DNA of 64,000 nt, taken from Streptomyces sp. AC1-42W (GTDB lineage: Bacteria; Actinomycetota; Actinomycetes; Streptomycetales; Streptomycetaceae). Made by a program: the position numbers and the translations under genes. Below are positions 25,424 to 33,253 of this stretch, one piece after another. The first letter of the stretch is position 1. Each line of letters opens with the position of its first letter. Below the pieces are notes generated by a model. The model had not been told where the DNA came from. It was given only the letters and a program-made list of their open reading frames with translations, and ran no database searches. Where the stretch lies: positions 2,438,001 to 2,502,000 of the forward strand of contig NZ_QKWY01000001.1 of assembly GCF_003248355.1 (NCBI RefSeq). Direction: 5' to 3'.

Positions 25424-26379
25424 ACCTCCCCGAACTCCCCTTCCCGCTCCGGCCGTACGGCCCCGAGGGCGGCTGGACGTACGAGAACGGCGCGCTCACC
25501 GGCCGGGCCGGCGCCCGCCAGGACCGGTTCGTCCCGCCGGGCGGCGACAGCCTGGACCCGGCGAGCGACGCGCCCCGGCTCCTCGGCACCGCCCCGGCCG
25601 GCGACTTCCAGCTGATCGCACGGGTGCGCGTCGGCTTCGCCGCCGCCTTCGACGCCGGGGTGCTCTACCTCCACACCGGCGAGCGGGAATGGGCCAAGCT
25701 CTGCCTGGAACTCTCCCCGGACCGCCCGACCATCTGCACGGTGGTCACCCGCGGCCACTCGGACGACGTCAACTCCTCCGTCGTGGACGGCGACACCCAC
25801 TGGCTGCGCCTCAGCCGTACGGGCAGCGCCTTCGCCTTCCACGCCTCGGCCGACGGCGAGCGGTGGACCTTCGTCCGCGTCTTCACCCTCGGCACCGCGG
25901 AGCAGGCGGCCACCGCCGCCATCGGCTTCCTCGCCCAGTCACCCACGGGCGAGGGCTGCGAGGTGACCTTCGACCGGATCGCCTTCCGGCCCCAGGGCCC
26001 GGCCGAGGTGAGCCGGAGCCGGGACGGCTGGGCCCGCGCGGTGGACCGGGAGGACCCCACGGTGCTCGTCGCCGAGCAGGACGGCGCCCTCGTCGGCATC
26101 GCCGCCCACTCGGTGCACGACGGGTGGACGTACCTCACCCAGCTCCACGTCTCCCCGGCCCACTGGCGCGAGGGCATCGGCAGCGCCCTGCACCTCGCGT
26201 GCGTCGCCGACTGGCAGCGGCGCGGCGTGACGCGGGCCCGACTGGAGGTCTTCGAGCCCAACCGGCGGGCACAGGCGTTCTACTCGGCATGCGGCTGGGT
26301 CGCCGACCCGGAGACACCCCGGAACGACGACCATCTGGTGCTGCGCCTCGCGGTGCCGGAGGCGTCCGCGAGAGGCTGA
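25420..26379 (+). CDS. DUF1349 domain fused to a GNAT acetyltransferase domain
   Basis: A 319-residue protein whose GTG overlaps the dehydrogenase stop. Residues about 1-200 are a DUF1349 concanavalin-like sandwich (AGDFQLIARVRVGFAAAFDAGVLY, EWAKLCLELS, VVTRGHSDDVNS, FTLGTAEQAATAAIGFLAQSP, FDRIAF). Residues about 208-315 are a GNAT core with VLVAEQDGALVGIA, LHVSPAHWREGIGSALH (acetyl-CoA loop) and NRRAQAFYSACGW. The GNAT part lacks its usual first strand and helix, so the gene looks like a deletion fusion of two neighbouring genes. Confidence 0.8.
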   Translation: MNLPELPFPLRPYGPEGGWTYENGALTGRAGARQDRFVPPGGDSLDPASDAPRLLGTAPAGDFQLIARVRVGFAAAFDAGVLYLHTGEREWAKLCLELSPDRPTICTVVTRGHSDDVNSSVVDGDTHWLRLSRTGSAFAFHASADGERWTFVRVFTLGTAEQAATAAIGFLAQSPTGEGCEVTFDRIAFRPQGPAEVSRSRDGWARAVDREDPTVLVAEQDGALVGIAAHSVHDGWTYLTQLHVSPAHWREGIGSALHLACVADWQRRGVTRARLEVFEPNRRAQAFYSACGWVADPETPRNDDHLVLRLAVPEASARG

Positions 26380-26494
26380 GCACCAGGGGAGGCGGCTCGG
26401 GAATGGCGCGGGCCCGTCATGCGTTGGGCGGGGGAGCGGAGGGTGCCTCCGCGCCCTGCCGCAGTCACCGAAGAGTATGGAGAGAAGAAGAGTC

Positions 26495-27211
26495 ATGCGC
26501 GTCGAGATCTGGAGCGACATCGCCTGCCCCTGGTGCTACATCGGCAAGGCACGCTTCGAGAAGGGGCTGGCGGACTTCGCCCACCGCGACGACGTCGAGG
26601 TGGTGCACCGGTCCTTCGAACTCGACCCCACCCGCGCCAAGGGCGACACCGAGCAGGTCATCGGCATGCTCGCGCGCAAGTACGGGCGCACCCCCGAGGA
26701 GGCCCGCGCGATGGAGGCCAACGTCGCGGCCAACGCGCAGGCCGAGGGGCTCGGCTACCGCACCGAGGGCCGCGACCACGGCAACACCTTCGACATCCAC
26801 CGGCTGCTCCACCTGGCCAAGGCGCGGGGCCGCCAGGACGAGCTGCTGACCCTCGCCTACCGCGCCAACTTCGCCGAGGAGCGGTCCGTCTTCGACGACA
26901 CCGTGCTGCTGGAGCTGGCCGTGGAGGCGGGGCTCGACGCCGGCGAGGCGCGTGCCGTGCTCGCGGACCCCGACGCGTACGCCGCCGAGGTGCGCGCCGA
27001 CGAGGAGGAGGCGTCCGCGCTCGGCGCCAACGCCGTGCCGTTCTTCGTGTTCGACCGGCGCTACGGCATCTCCGGCGGCCAGCCCGCCGAGGTCTTCACC
27101 CAGGCCCTGGAGCAGGCGTGGAAGGACCGCCCGGTGACCGCCGCCGGGGACGCGGCGGCCTGCGACGCCGACGGTGCCTGCGAGGTCCCGAGCGCGGCCG
27201 GAAACGCCTGA
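26495..27211 (+). CDS. DsbA-family (FrnE-like) oxidoreductase
   Basis: A 238-residue cytoplasmic thioredoxin-fold protein with the active-site CPWC at residues 11-14, a helical insertion, and a cis-proline region in LGANAVPFFVFDRRYGISGGQP. The C-terminal tail has a further cysteine pair (AACDADGACEVPS). FrnE-like proteins act as thiol oxidoreductases or glutathione/mycothiol-linked isomerases. The ATG at 26495 is preceded by GAGAGAAGAAGAG; an ATG at 26477 is in frame but has no site. Confidence 0.88.
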   Translation: MRVEIWSDIACPWCYIGKARFEKGLADFAHRDDVEVVHRSFELDPTRAKGDTEQVIGMLARKYGRTPEEARAMEANVAANAQAEGLGYRTEGRDHGNTFDIHRLLHLAKARGRQDELLTLAYRANFAEERSVFDDTVLLELAVEAGLDAGEARAVLADPDAYAAEVRADEEEASALGANAVPFFVFDRRYGISGGQPAEVFTQALEQAWKDRPVTAAGDAAACDADGACEVPSAAGNA

Positions 27212-27291
27212 CCCGGCTCGGCCGGGGGTGCGGCCTGGTTCGAGACGCATTTCGGCCTCGGACGGCAAAAGAACAAACCTATGATCGAGAC

Positions 27292-27579
27292 GTGGATGGT
27301 GAACTGAGGTTCCGCAAAGCACTGATGCAGGCCGACCGCGGTGATGGCGAGGCCGCGAAGGCTACCTTGCGTGACCTGGCAGACCACCTTGAGGCTTCAT
27401 CACTGAAGGTGCGAACTCTGGTCGTCCTTGGCGACTTACTGGCCTCTGACCGTGACCCCACCTCGGCTCGACACGTACTGCGCGAGGCCGTGGGTTTGGC
27501 CGAATCACTGGACGAAGCCGATGACCTGGTGGACTACGAGGTGGATCGGGCCCGCAACGTCCTGGAACGTCTCGCCTGA
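27292..27579 (+). CDS. Small all-helical (TPR-like) protein containing a TTA codon
   Basis: A 95-residue protein of paired helices (LRFRKALMQADRGDGEAAKATL, LKVRTLVVLGDLLASDRDP, ARHVLREAVGLAESLDEADD), with no recognised family. Codon choice is less GC-biased than its neighbours, and residue L49 is encoded by TTA (27436-27438), the rare codon read by bldA tRNA in Streptomyces. It lies at the left edge of the accessory strip. Start GTG 27292 is chosen because nothing upstream in frame has a better site. Function unknown. Confidence 0.55.
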   Translation: MDGELRFRKALMQADRGDGEAAKATLRDLADHLEASSLKVRTLVVLGDLLASDRDPTSARHVLREAVGLAESLDEADDLVDYEVDRARNVLERLA

Positions 27580-27744
27580 CGCACGACACCTCATATGGAG
27601 AAGCCTCGACCACTTCGACACCGGAGGTTGAAGAACGAGCTTGGATATGAAGACCAGATGCGCATGGAGAGTGCAGACGACACTACGACCCTTGCGGATG
27701 TCCGGGTTTGATTCCCATCTCGGTGACATAGACACGCTGCTACG

Positions 27745-28911
27745 GTGATCCGTGTGAAGGTCGTGGTGCAGGTCAGGCTCATGCCGTCGCCGGAGGTGGC
27801 GTCGGCGCTTGAGGTGACCCTGCGCACGGCGAACGATGCGGCGAACTGGCTTTCCGGTGAGGCGCACCGGCGGGGCGAGACCTCGCGTAAGGCGTTGCAG
27901 GGCTTCGCCTACCACGACCTCAAGACGCGGGGCCTGTCGGCTCAGCCCGCGCTGCACGTGCTGCGGAAGGTCGCCGATGCCTACAGTGCCCTGCGGGCGA
28001 ACATCCGGGCGGGGAATCTCGGCAAGCCGGGGTCGAAGCGCCGGGCCGGGGCCGAATCGAAGCAGGTCGTCTTCCGGCCCGGTGCCGCGCAGCCGTACGA
28101 CGACCGGTGTCTGTCCTGGCAGGTGGACGAGCAGACCGTGTCCATCTGGACCACGTCCGGGCGCGTGCGCGGGGTGCGGTTCGCCTGTTCCGGGCAGGCC
28201 CGCAAGCTCCTGGCCGAGCACCGCAAGGGCGAATCCGATCTCGTGCACCGCGACGGCGTGTGGTTCCTCATCGCCACGTGCGAGATCCCCGAGGCCGAGC
28301 GGTACGAGCCGACCGACTTCCTCGGTGTGGACCTCGGCATCGTCAACATCGCCACCACATCCGACGGGAAGATCCACGCCGGACGTGAGCTGAACCGCTA
28401 CCGCAAGCGTCAGCTCGCGCTGCGGGCCAAGCTCCAGAAGAAGGGCACCGAGTCGGCCAAGCGGGTCCTCAAGCGGCAGTGCCGCAAGGAGCGGCGCAAG
28501 GCGACCGAGGCCAACCACATCATCGCCAAGCGCATCGTGACCGAGGCCGAACGCACCGGGCGCGGGATCGGCATGGAAGACCTTGCCGGTATCCGCCAAC
28601 GGGTACGGCTGAGAAAGCCCCAACGGGTCGCGCTGCACTCCTGGGCCTTCGCCCAGCTCGGACAGTTCGTGGAATACAAGGCGCGTCGCGCCGGGGTACC
28701 CGTGCTGTTCGTCGACCCCGTCCACACCTCCCGCATGTGCGCGGAGTGCGGGTACACGGACAAGCTGAACCGTGTCTCTCAGGGACGGTTCGCGTGCCGG
28801 TCGTGCGGATTCGTTGATCACGCCGACCACAATGCCTCCCGCAACATCCGCGCACGAGCGTGGAAGCTGTGGCGAAGCGGGGCGGAGTCACACGCCCCCG
28901 CACCCTCATAG
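27745..28911 (+). CDS. tnpB: TnpB-type RNA-guided endonuclease of the IS605/IS1341 group
   Basis: A 388-residue protein, full length for TnpB. The split RuvC residues are intact: D196 in GVDLGIVNIA, E278 in GMEDLAGIR and D361 in HADHNASRN. The zinc finger cysteines are C332/C335 and C351/C354. The N-terminal helical and wedge region is present. No tnpA transposase is adjacent, so the element is of the TnpB-only type and depends on a partner in trans. The start GTG 27745 has no clear binding site. Downstream sequence to about 28990 is the expected guide-RNA region. Confidence 0.92.
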   Translation: MIRVKVVVQVRLMPSPEVASALEVTLRTANDAANWLSGEAHRRGETSRKALQGFAYHDLKTRGLSAQPALHVLRKVADAYSALRANIRAGNLGKPGSKRRAGAESKQVVFRPGAAQPYDDRCLSWQVDEQTVSIWTTSGRVRGVRFACSGQARKLLAEHRKGESDLVHRDGVWFLIATCEIPEAERYEPTDFLGVDLGIVNIATTSDGKIHAGRELNRYRKRQLALRAKLQKKGTESAKRVLKRQCRKERRKATEANHIIAKRIVTEAERTGRGIGMEDLAGIRQRVRLRKPQRVALHSWAFAQLGQFVEYKARRAGVPVLFVDPVHTSRMCAECGYTDKLNRVSQGRFACRSCGFVDHADHNASRNIRARAWKLWRSGAESHAPAPS

Positions 28912-28990
28912 GGTGCTGGACGGAGGAGACCACCCAGCAGCCAGTCGGGCTCTACCTCCAAGCCCGGCCCCTCAGAGCCGGGTAGTTGAC
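28870..28990 (+). ncRNA. Candidate TnpB guide RNA (omega/reRNA) and right end of the element
   Basis: After the tnpB stop the sequence folds into hairpins, ending with AGCCCGG-loop-CCGGGT followed by AGTTGAC (about 28960-28990), the usual right-end layout of IS200/IS605 elements. Unrelated coding sequence, a broken aminotransferase, begins immediately afterwards. The first bases after the end (from 28991, GTACCTGCTGTGCCC) would be the guide. The 5' limit of the RNA is an estimate. Confidence 0.5.
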
Positions 28991-29308
28991 GTACCTGCTG
29001 TGCCCGCGCGGCGCCTTGTTTCTCGACGTCGCCCCGCAGGCGCAGGACCGCTTGATCCCGGTCCACGCGAGCGGGGCCGCCGCCGCAAAGCCGGGCAACA
29101 CCCACGGACCGGTGGCCCGGCCGCCGACGATGCCCGCCGCTTCGGCGAGTCGCCCGCCTACCTCTCGTACCATGGCGCGGCCCAGTCCCTCGGCCTGCTC
29201 ACCGGGGTCGGCGTCGAGGCGCTGCACGACCATGCGATCAAGCTCGCCGACCGCTTCCGCACCGGGGTCGCGGAGCTGGGCAACCCCGCGCGGGACCGGA
29301 GGCCGTAG
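28989..29308 (+). pseudogene. Remnant of a class V aminotransferase, truncated by the TnpB element
   Basis: Just after the element the translation reads TYLLCPRGALFLDVAPQAQDRLIPVHASG, the PLP-lysine-proximal region of selenocysteine-lyase/kynureninase-like aminotransferases. Near 29115 the frame changes and continues as DARRFGESPAYLSYHGAAQSLGLL and LADRFRTGVAEL. The 5' two thirds is missing and there is a frameshift, so this is a pseudogene. No matching 5' fragment is seen on the left side of the element. Confidence 0.65.
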
Positions 29309-29358
29309 CGCAGCGCCGTATGCCACTATGCGACATAACGGCGGGCCGAGCCCCGGGG

Positions 29359-29811
29359 TCAGCGGCTTCCGCCGGTGCTGCCCTCTCCGAGCTCCAGGGA
29401 TGTCCATTCTGCATCAAGGGGGGACTGCTGGAAGTCCGCTGCGTCGCAACAGATCTGGGCAAGGTCCACCAGCTGGCGCACCGCACCGTCGAGGAGATAG
29501 GCGTGCCATGCCTCGGCGGCCAGGAGGGCATGGAGCAATTCCGCCCCCATGTCGCCATCTGCCAGAGTTCCGGCGTCGATGACGGACAGCAGACGACCCA
29601 CAGAGCCGGGATCGGGAACGGCGGATGCCGCCTCAACGCGGAGATCGCGTAGCGCGGATCGTGCGGAGATGTCGAGGTCGGCAGCCGCCGCACGGTCCAC
29701 TTCGGGGTTGTTCAACAAGTGACCGAGAGCTCTGCGGACGAAGGCCGACCGCGCCGAAGCGTCCGCGCATTCGAGAGCCCGGCGGGCAGCGGAGATGTTC
29801 ATGACAGCCAT
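29359..29811 (-). CDS. Hypothetical helical protein
   Basis: A 150-residue, mostly helical protein (ARRALECADASARSAFVRRALGHLLNN, MGAELLHALLAAEAWHAYLLDGAVRQLVDLAQICCDAADF). No family recognised. ATG 29811 and ATG 29802 are both possible starts and neither has a clear ribosome binding site. It is surrounded by element debris and gene tails, and its composition is less biased than core genes, so it may have been transferred with the accessory strip. Confidence 0.5.
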   Translation of the reverse strand: MAVMNISAARRALECADASARSAFVRRALGHLLNNPEVDRAAAADLDISARSALRDLRVEAASAVPDPGSVGRLLSVIDAGTLADGDMGAELLHALLAAEAWHAYLLDGAVRQLVDLAQICCDAADFQQSPLDAEWTSLELGEGSTGGSR

Positions 29812-29900
29812 GTTAGGTCCCGTCCGAAGCGCCGAAGCGGGCAGGACGGAGGGTGGGATTTGGACGACAGCGCGAAAGACCGTCCTCGGAGGGGGAGCCG

Positions 29901-30046
29901 TTCGCCTGCGCCGCGCTCAAAGCGCACCTGCGGGCTGGGAACTACGGGCAGGAGGGATCGAAGGGGCCTCCGGCAGGGGAGAGTCGGACGCGGTGGTGCG
30001 TGACGGTATTTCTTTCCTGATCGCCACCGGTGACATTCCCGAGTAG
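29901..30046 (+). pseudogene. Decayed second TnpB fragment
   Basis: Frame 29901 reads FACAALKAHLRAGNYGQEGSK, matching residues 78-98 of the intact TnpB (DAYSALRANIRAGNLGKPGSK). After a shift, the frame ending at TAG 30046 reads GESDAVVRDGISFLIATGDIPE, matching TnpB residues 162-183 (GESDLVHRDGVWFLIATCEIPE). About 60 residues between them are missing and both ends are gone, so this is a relic of an independent, related element. Confidence 0.6.
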
Positions 30047-30067
30047 TCCGTAAACGGGTCGAACGGC

Positions 30068-30229
30068 TCATGCGGGAAGTCGGCCCATGTCGGCGGCGGC
30101 CGACCCGTCCTCCGGCAGCGCCTGGGAGAACCAGGCGCTGTTCGGCCACGACCAGAAGCTGCGGCCGGCGGAGAACCGGTTCTCCCACCGGTAGCCGAAC
30201 CGGTTCTCCCACCGGCAGACCGGTAGCGG
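30068..30229 (-). pseudogene. 3' remnant of an unidentified gene with an internal duplication
   Basis: On the minus strand an open stretch reads RWENRFGYRWENRFSAGRSF, then WSWPNSAWFSQALPEDG, ending at TGA 30068-30070. It has no start codon with a binding site. An 8-residue unit (RWENRFGY/RWENRFSA) is duplicated because of a 24-bp tandem repeat. The parent family is not recognised and the call is tentative. Confidence 0.3.
30174..30215 (+). repeat. Two direct copies of an 18-bp sequence, period 24 bp
   Basis: AACCGGTTCTCCCACCGG occurs at 30174-30191 and 30198-30215. The first copy overlaps the perfect 16-bp palindrome GGAGAACCGGTTCTCC (30170-30185). Confidence 0.8.
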
Positions 30230-30235
30230 ACGGGG

Positions 30236-30438
30236 TCAGGCCAAGGGCGCGCTGTGCCACTTCCACGAGGTGACGCGCTCGCGGCCCGGCAGTTCGGCGC
30301 GGCCGGTGGACCAGAGCAGCACGGTCCACCGGTCAGCGTCGTCCGGGGCGCCGGGGAAGAGCCGGGCCAGGAGCGCCGCCCGCTCCGCCGCGCCGAGCTC
30401 CACGCAGAACTCGTTGCCCTCCGGTCCACCGAGATACG
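30236..30438 (-). pseudogene. C-terminal fragment of a VOC/DinB-like enzyme
   Basis: The minus strand reads YLGGPEGNEFCVELGAAER, then RWTVLLWSTGRAELPGRERV, ending at TGA 30236-30238. xPEGNEFCV is the usual end of a glyoxalase/VOC domain, and the WTVLLWSTGRAELPGRERV part resembles tails of maleylpyruvate-isomerase/DinB-like proteins. No start codon is available; the fragment abuts the ectD terminator, so the 5' part was lost. Confidence 0.5.
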
Positions 30439-30443
30439 CCGCA

Positions 30444-30476
30444 GGGGGCGGAACGGCCCGGCCGTTCCGCCCCCTG
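30444..30476 (-). terminator. Terminator of the ectoine operon
   Basis: AGGGGGCGGAACGGCC (30444-30459) and GGCCGTTCCGCCCCCT (30461-30476) are perfect inverted 16-mers. They begin 21 bases after the ectD stop on the minus strand. Confidence 0.75.
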
Positions 30477-30497
30477 ACAAGGCCCGTGCGGCGCGGC

Positions 30498-31391
30498 CTA
30501 CTTCACCGGGGTGAAGTCGCGCGCCCCGATGAACTCCGGGCGCCGCACCGGCGCCGCGAACGGCTCCTGCGCGGCGTTCTCCACGCTGTTGAACACGATG
30601 AACACGTTGCTGCGCGGGTACGGGGTGATGTTGTCGCCCGAGCCGTGCATCGCGTTGCAGTCGAACCAGGTCGCCGAACCGGGCCGGCCGGTGAACAGCT
30701 TGATGCCGTGCCGGTCGGCCATCTTCGTCAGCGCCTCGTCGGACGGGGTGCCGGCGTCCTGCATCTGGAGCGACTTCTTGTAGTTGTCCTTCGGCGTCTC
30801 GCCCGCGCAGCCGAGGAACGACTTGTGCGAACCGGGCATGATCATCAGCCCGCCGTTGGTGTCGTGGTTCTCGGTCAGCGCGATCGACACGGACACGGTC
30901 CGCATGTTCGGCAGGCCGTCCTCGGCGTGCCAGGTCTCGAAGTCCGAGTGCCAGTAGAACCCGGAGGCGCCGAAGCCGGGCTTGACGTTGATCCGCGACT
31001 GGTGGACGTAGACGTCCGAGCCGAGGATCTGGCGGGCCCGGCCCACCACCCGCTCGTCGGCGACCAGCCGGGCGAAGACCTCGCTGATGCGGTGGACCTC
31101 GAAGACCGACCGTACGGACTGCGACTTCGGCTCGATGATCGAGCGCTCGTCGGCGCGGACGGCCGGGTCGGCGATCAGCCGCTCCAGCTCCGCGTAGTAG
31201 CCGGCCACCTCGTCCGGGGCGATGAGCTGGTCGACGGTCAGGAAGCCGTCGTGCTCGTAGTCCTGGAGTTCCCTGGCGGTGATCGGGCCCGGCGTGCCCG
31301 GCGCGGACCAGATGACCGGGTCCTGGCGCGGGGTGATCATCTCGGCGGCGCCGCGCGAGGGATACAGATCGGTGCGTACGTCGGTGGTCAT
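30498..31391 (-). CDS. ectD: Ectoine hydroxylase
   Basis: A 297-residue Fe(II)/2-oxoglutarate dioxygenase of the PhyH superfamily that converts ectoine to 5-hydroxyectoine. Iron ligands H148, D150 (YWHSDFETWHAEDGLPNMR, the EctD signature) and H249 (CNAMHGSGDN) are present, as is the 2-oxoglutarate/ectoine region up to PRSNVFIVFNS. It is the last gene of ectABCD and starts 4 bases after ectC. A strong terminator follows. Confidence 0.96.
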   Translation of the reverse strand: MTTDVRTDLYPSRGAAEMITPRQDPVIWSAPGTPGPITARELQDYEHDGFLTVDQLIAPDEVAGYYAELERLIADPAVRADERSIIEPKSQSVRSVFEVHRISEVFARLVADERVVGRARQILGSDVYVHQSRINVKPGFGASGFYWHSDFETWHAEDGLPNMRTVSVSIALTENHDTNGGLMIMPGSHKSFLGCAGETPKDNYKKSLQMQDAGTPSDEALTKMADRHGIKLFTGRPGSATWFDCNAMHGSGDNITPYPRSNVFIVFNSVENAAQEPFAAPVRRPEFIGARDFTPVK

Positions 31392-31395
31392 GGGT

Positions 31396-31794
31396 TCAGC
31401 CCTCCTCGGTCAGCAGGGGATAGACACCGTTCTCGTCGTGCTCCTCCCGTCCGGTGACCGGCGGGTTGAAGACGCAGACGCAGCGGAAGTCCGTCTTGGG
31501 TCGCATCGTGTGGCGCTCGTGGCCGTCGAGCAGGTACATCGTGCCCGGCGTGATCCAGTGCTTCTCACCGGTCTCGTCGTTGGTCAGCTCGGCCTCGCCC
31601 TCGACGCACAGGACCGCCTCGATGTGGTTCGCGTACCACATCGACGTCTCGGTACCCGCGTACATCGTGGTCTCGTGGAGCGAGAAGCCGACCTTCTCCC
31701 GGGCGAGCACGATGCGCTTGCTCTCCCAGGTGCCCGAGGCGGCCTTCACATGCCGGTCGGTGTTCTCGATGTCGGCGAACGATCGGACGATCAC
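31396..31794 (-). CDS. ectC: L-ectoine synthase
   Basis: A 132-residue cupin enzyme that cyclises N-gamma-acetyl-diaminobutyrate to ectoine. Typical segments are [46 protein letters not shown] (printed here with a leucine, FSLHETT) and [16 protein letters not shown] with the metal-binding cupin residues. Normal length. It is third in the operon, 54 bases after ectB and 4 before ectD. Confidence 0.96.
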   Translation of the reverse strand: MIVRSFADIENTDRHVKAASGTWESKRIVLAREKVGFSLHETTMYAGTETSMWYANHIEAVLCVEGEAELTNDETGEKHWITPGTMYLLDGHERHTMRPKTDFRCVCVFNPPVTGREEHDENGVYPLLTEEG

Positions 31795-31848
31795 AGTGGT
31801 GGGGTGCCTTTCTCTCTACGACGGTGGGGTCGTCGGGTGTCGTGCGGT

Positions 31849-33168
31849 TCAGGCGGTCTCGCGGACGGCGCGGGCCAGCGTGCGCAGCCCCTCGTCCAGC
31901 TCCTCGGGGGTGATGGTGAGCGGCGGGAGGAGCTTGACGACCTCGCTCTGCGGGCCGGAGGTCTCAAGGAGCATCCCCAGCTCGAAGGCGCGGGCGCAGA
32001 CGGCGGTGGCGCGCGCCGGGTCGTCGAACTCCAGGCCCCAGACCAGGCCGCGGCCCCGGAAGCGGGCGCTGTCGTGCTCGCCGCAGATGGCCAGCATCGT
32101 CTGCTCCACCTGGTGGCCGCGGGCCAGCGTCTGCTTCTCCATCTGGCCGTCCGCCCAGTAGGCGTCGAGCGCGGCGGCGGCGGTGACGAACGCCGGGTTG
32201 TTGCCCCGGAAGGTGCCGTTGTGCTCGCCCGGCTCCCAGACGTCCAGCTCCGGCTTGAACAGGCAGAGCGACATGGGCAGTCCGTAGCCGCTGATGGACT
32301 TGGACAGCGTCACGATGTCCGGCGTGATGCCGGCCTCCTCGAAGGAGAAGAAGCCGCCGGTGCGGCCGCAGCCCATCTGGATGTCGTCGACGATCAGCAG
32401 CATGTCCTGGCGGTGGCACAGGTCCTGGAGGGCGCGCAGCCACTCGGCGCGGGCCACGTTGATGCCGCCCTCGCCCTGCACGGTCTCCACGATCACGGCG
32501 GCCGGGTGGTTCAGCCCGGAGCCCTGGTCCTCCAGGAGCCGCTCGAACCAGAGGAAGTCCGGGACCTGGCCGTCGAAGTAGTTGTCGAACGGCATCGGCG
32601 TGCCGTGCACCAGCGGGATGCCGGCGCCGGCCCGCTTGAACGCGTTGCCGGTGACGGCCAGCGAGCCGAGCGACATCCCGTGGAAGGCGTTGGTGAACGA
32701 GACGACGGACTCGCGGCCCTTGACCTTGCGAGCCAGCTTCAGCGCCGACTCGACGGCGTTGGTGCCGGTCGGGCCGGGGAACATCACCTTGTACGGCAGG
32801 TCGCGCGGGCGCAGCACGACGTTCTGGAAGGTGTCCAGGAAGGCCCGTTTGGCGGTGGTCGCCATGTCGAGGCCGTGTGTGATGCCGTCGCGTTCGATGT
32901 AGTCGATCAGCGCGCGCTTGAGCACCGGGTTGTTGTGGCCGTAGTTGAGCGAGCCCGCGCCGGCGAAGAAGTCGAGGTAGGAGTGGCCGTCCTCGTCGGT
33001 AAGACGGGCGCCCTGGGCGCGGTCGAAGACGGCGGGCCAGCCGCGGCAGTAGCTCCGGACCTCGGATTCCAGGGTTTCGAAGACACTGAGGTCGGCAGGT
33101 GTCAGGCCGTAGGCCTGGCCGTTGAGGGTGGTGGTGGGAGACGGGCGGGCGGGCGGGGTGATGGTCAC
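31849..33168 (-). CDS. ectB: Diaminobutyrate-2-oxoglutarate transaminase
   Basis: A 439-residue class III aminotransferase that makes L-2,4-diaminobutyrate from aspartate semialdehyde. PLP-lysine K290 lies in VTLSKSISGYGLPM, and the aspartate in LIVDDIQMGCGRTG holds the cofactor nitrogen. The N-terminus carries a FETLESEVRSYCRGWP block typical of EctB. It lies 85 bases after ectA. Confidence 0.96.
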   Translation of the reverse strand: MTITPPARPSPTTTLNGQAYGLTPADLSVFETLESEVRSYCRGWPAVFDRAQGARLTDEDGHSYLDFFAGAGSLNYGHNNPVLKRALIDYIERDGITHGLDMATTAKRAFLDTFQNVVLRPRDLPYKVMFPGPTGTNAVESALKLARKVKGRESVVSFTNAFHGMSLGSLAVTGNAFKRAGAGIPLVHGTPMPFDNYFDGQVPDFLWFERLLEDQGSGLNHPAAVIVETVQGEGGINVARAEWLRALQDLCHRQDMLLIVDDIQMGCGRTGGFFSFEEAGITPDIVTLSKSISGYGLPMSLCLFKPELDVWEPGEHNGTFRGNNPAFVTAAAALDAYWADGQMEKQTLARGHQVEQTMLAICGEHDSARFRGRGLVWGLEFDDPARATAVCARAFELGMLLETSGPQSEVVKLLPPLTITPEELDEGLRTLARAVRETA

Positions 33169-33253
33169 AGCGGGTCTCCTGCGTGAGGTGGTGTGACGGG
33201 CGGCGTTGAAGGAAGCTGCGGCGGGCCGGCGGCCCGGCGGGGGAAGCGCGCGC

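Noticed and set aside
27690..27735. Sequence resembling the T-arm of a tRNA (GGGTTTGATTCCC) left of tnpB
   Set aside because: Only three T-stem pairs form, and no matching D-arm, anticodon arm or 5' acceptor strand is found at tRNA distance. At most it is a fragment.
30270..31457. 395-codon plus-strand frame opposite ectD
   Set aside because: Antisense to a gene with all EctD catalytic residues, and without any recognisable domain.
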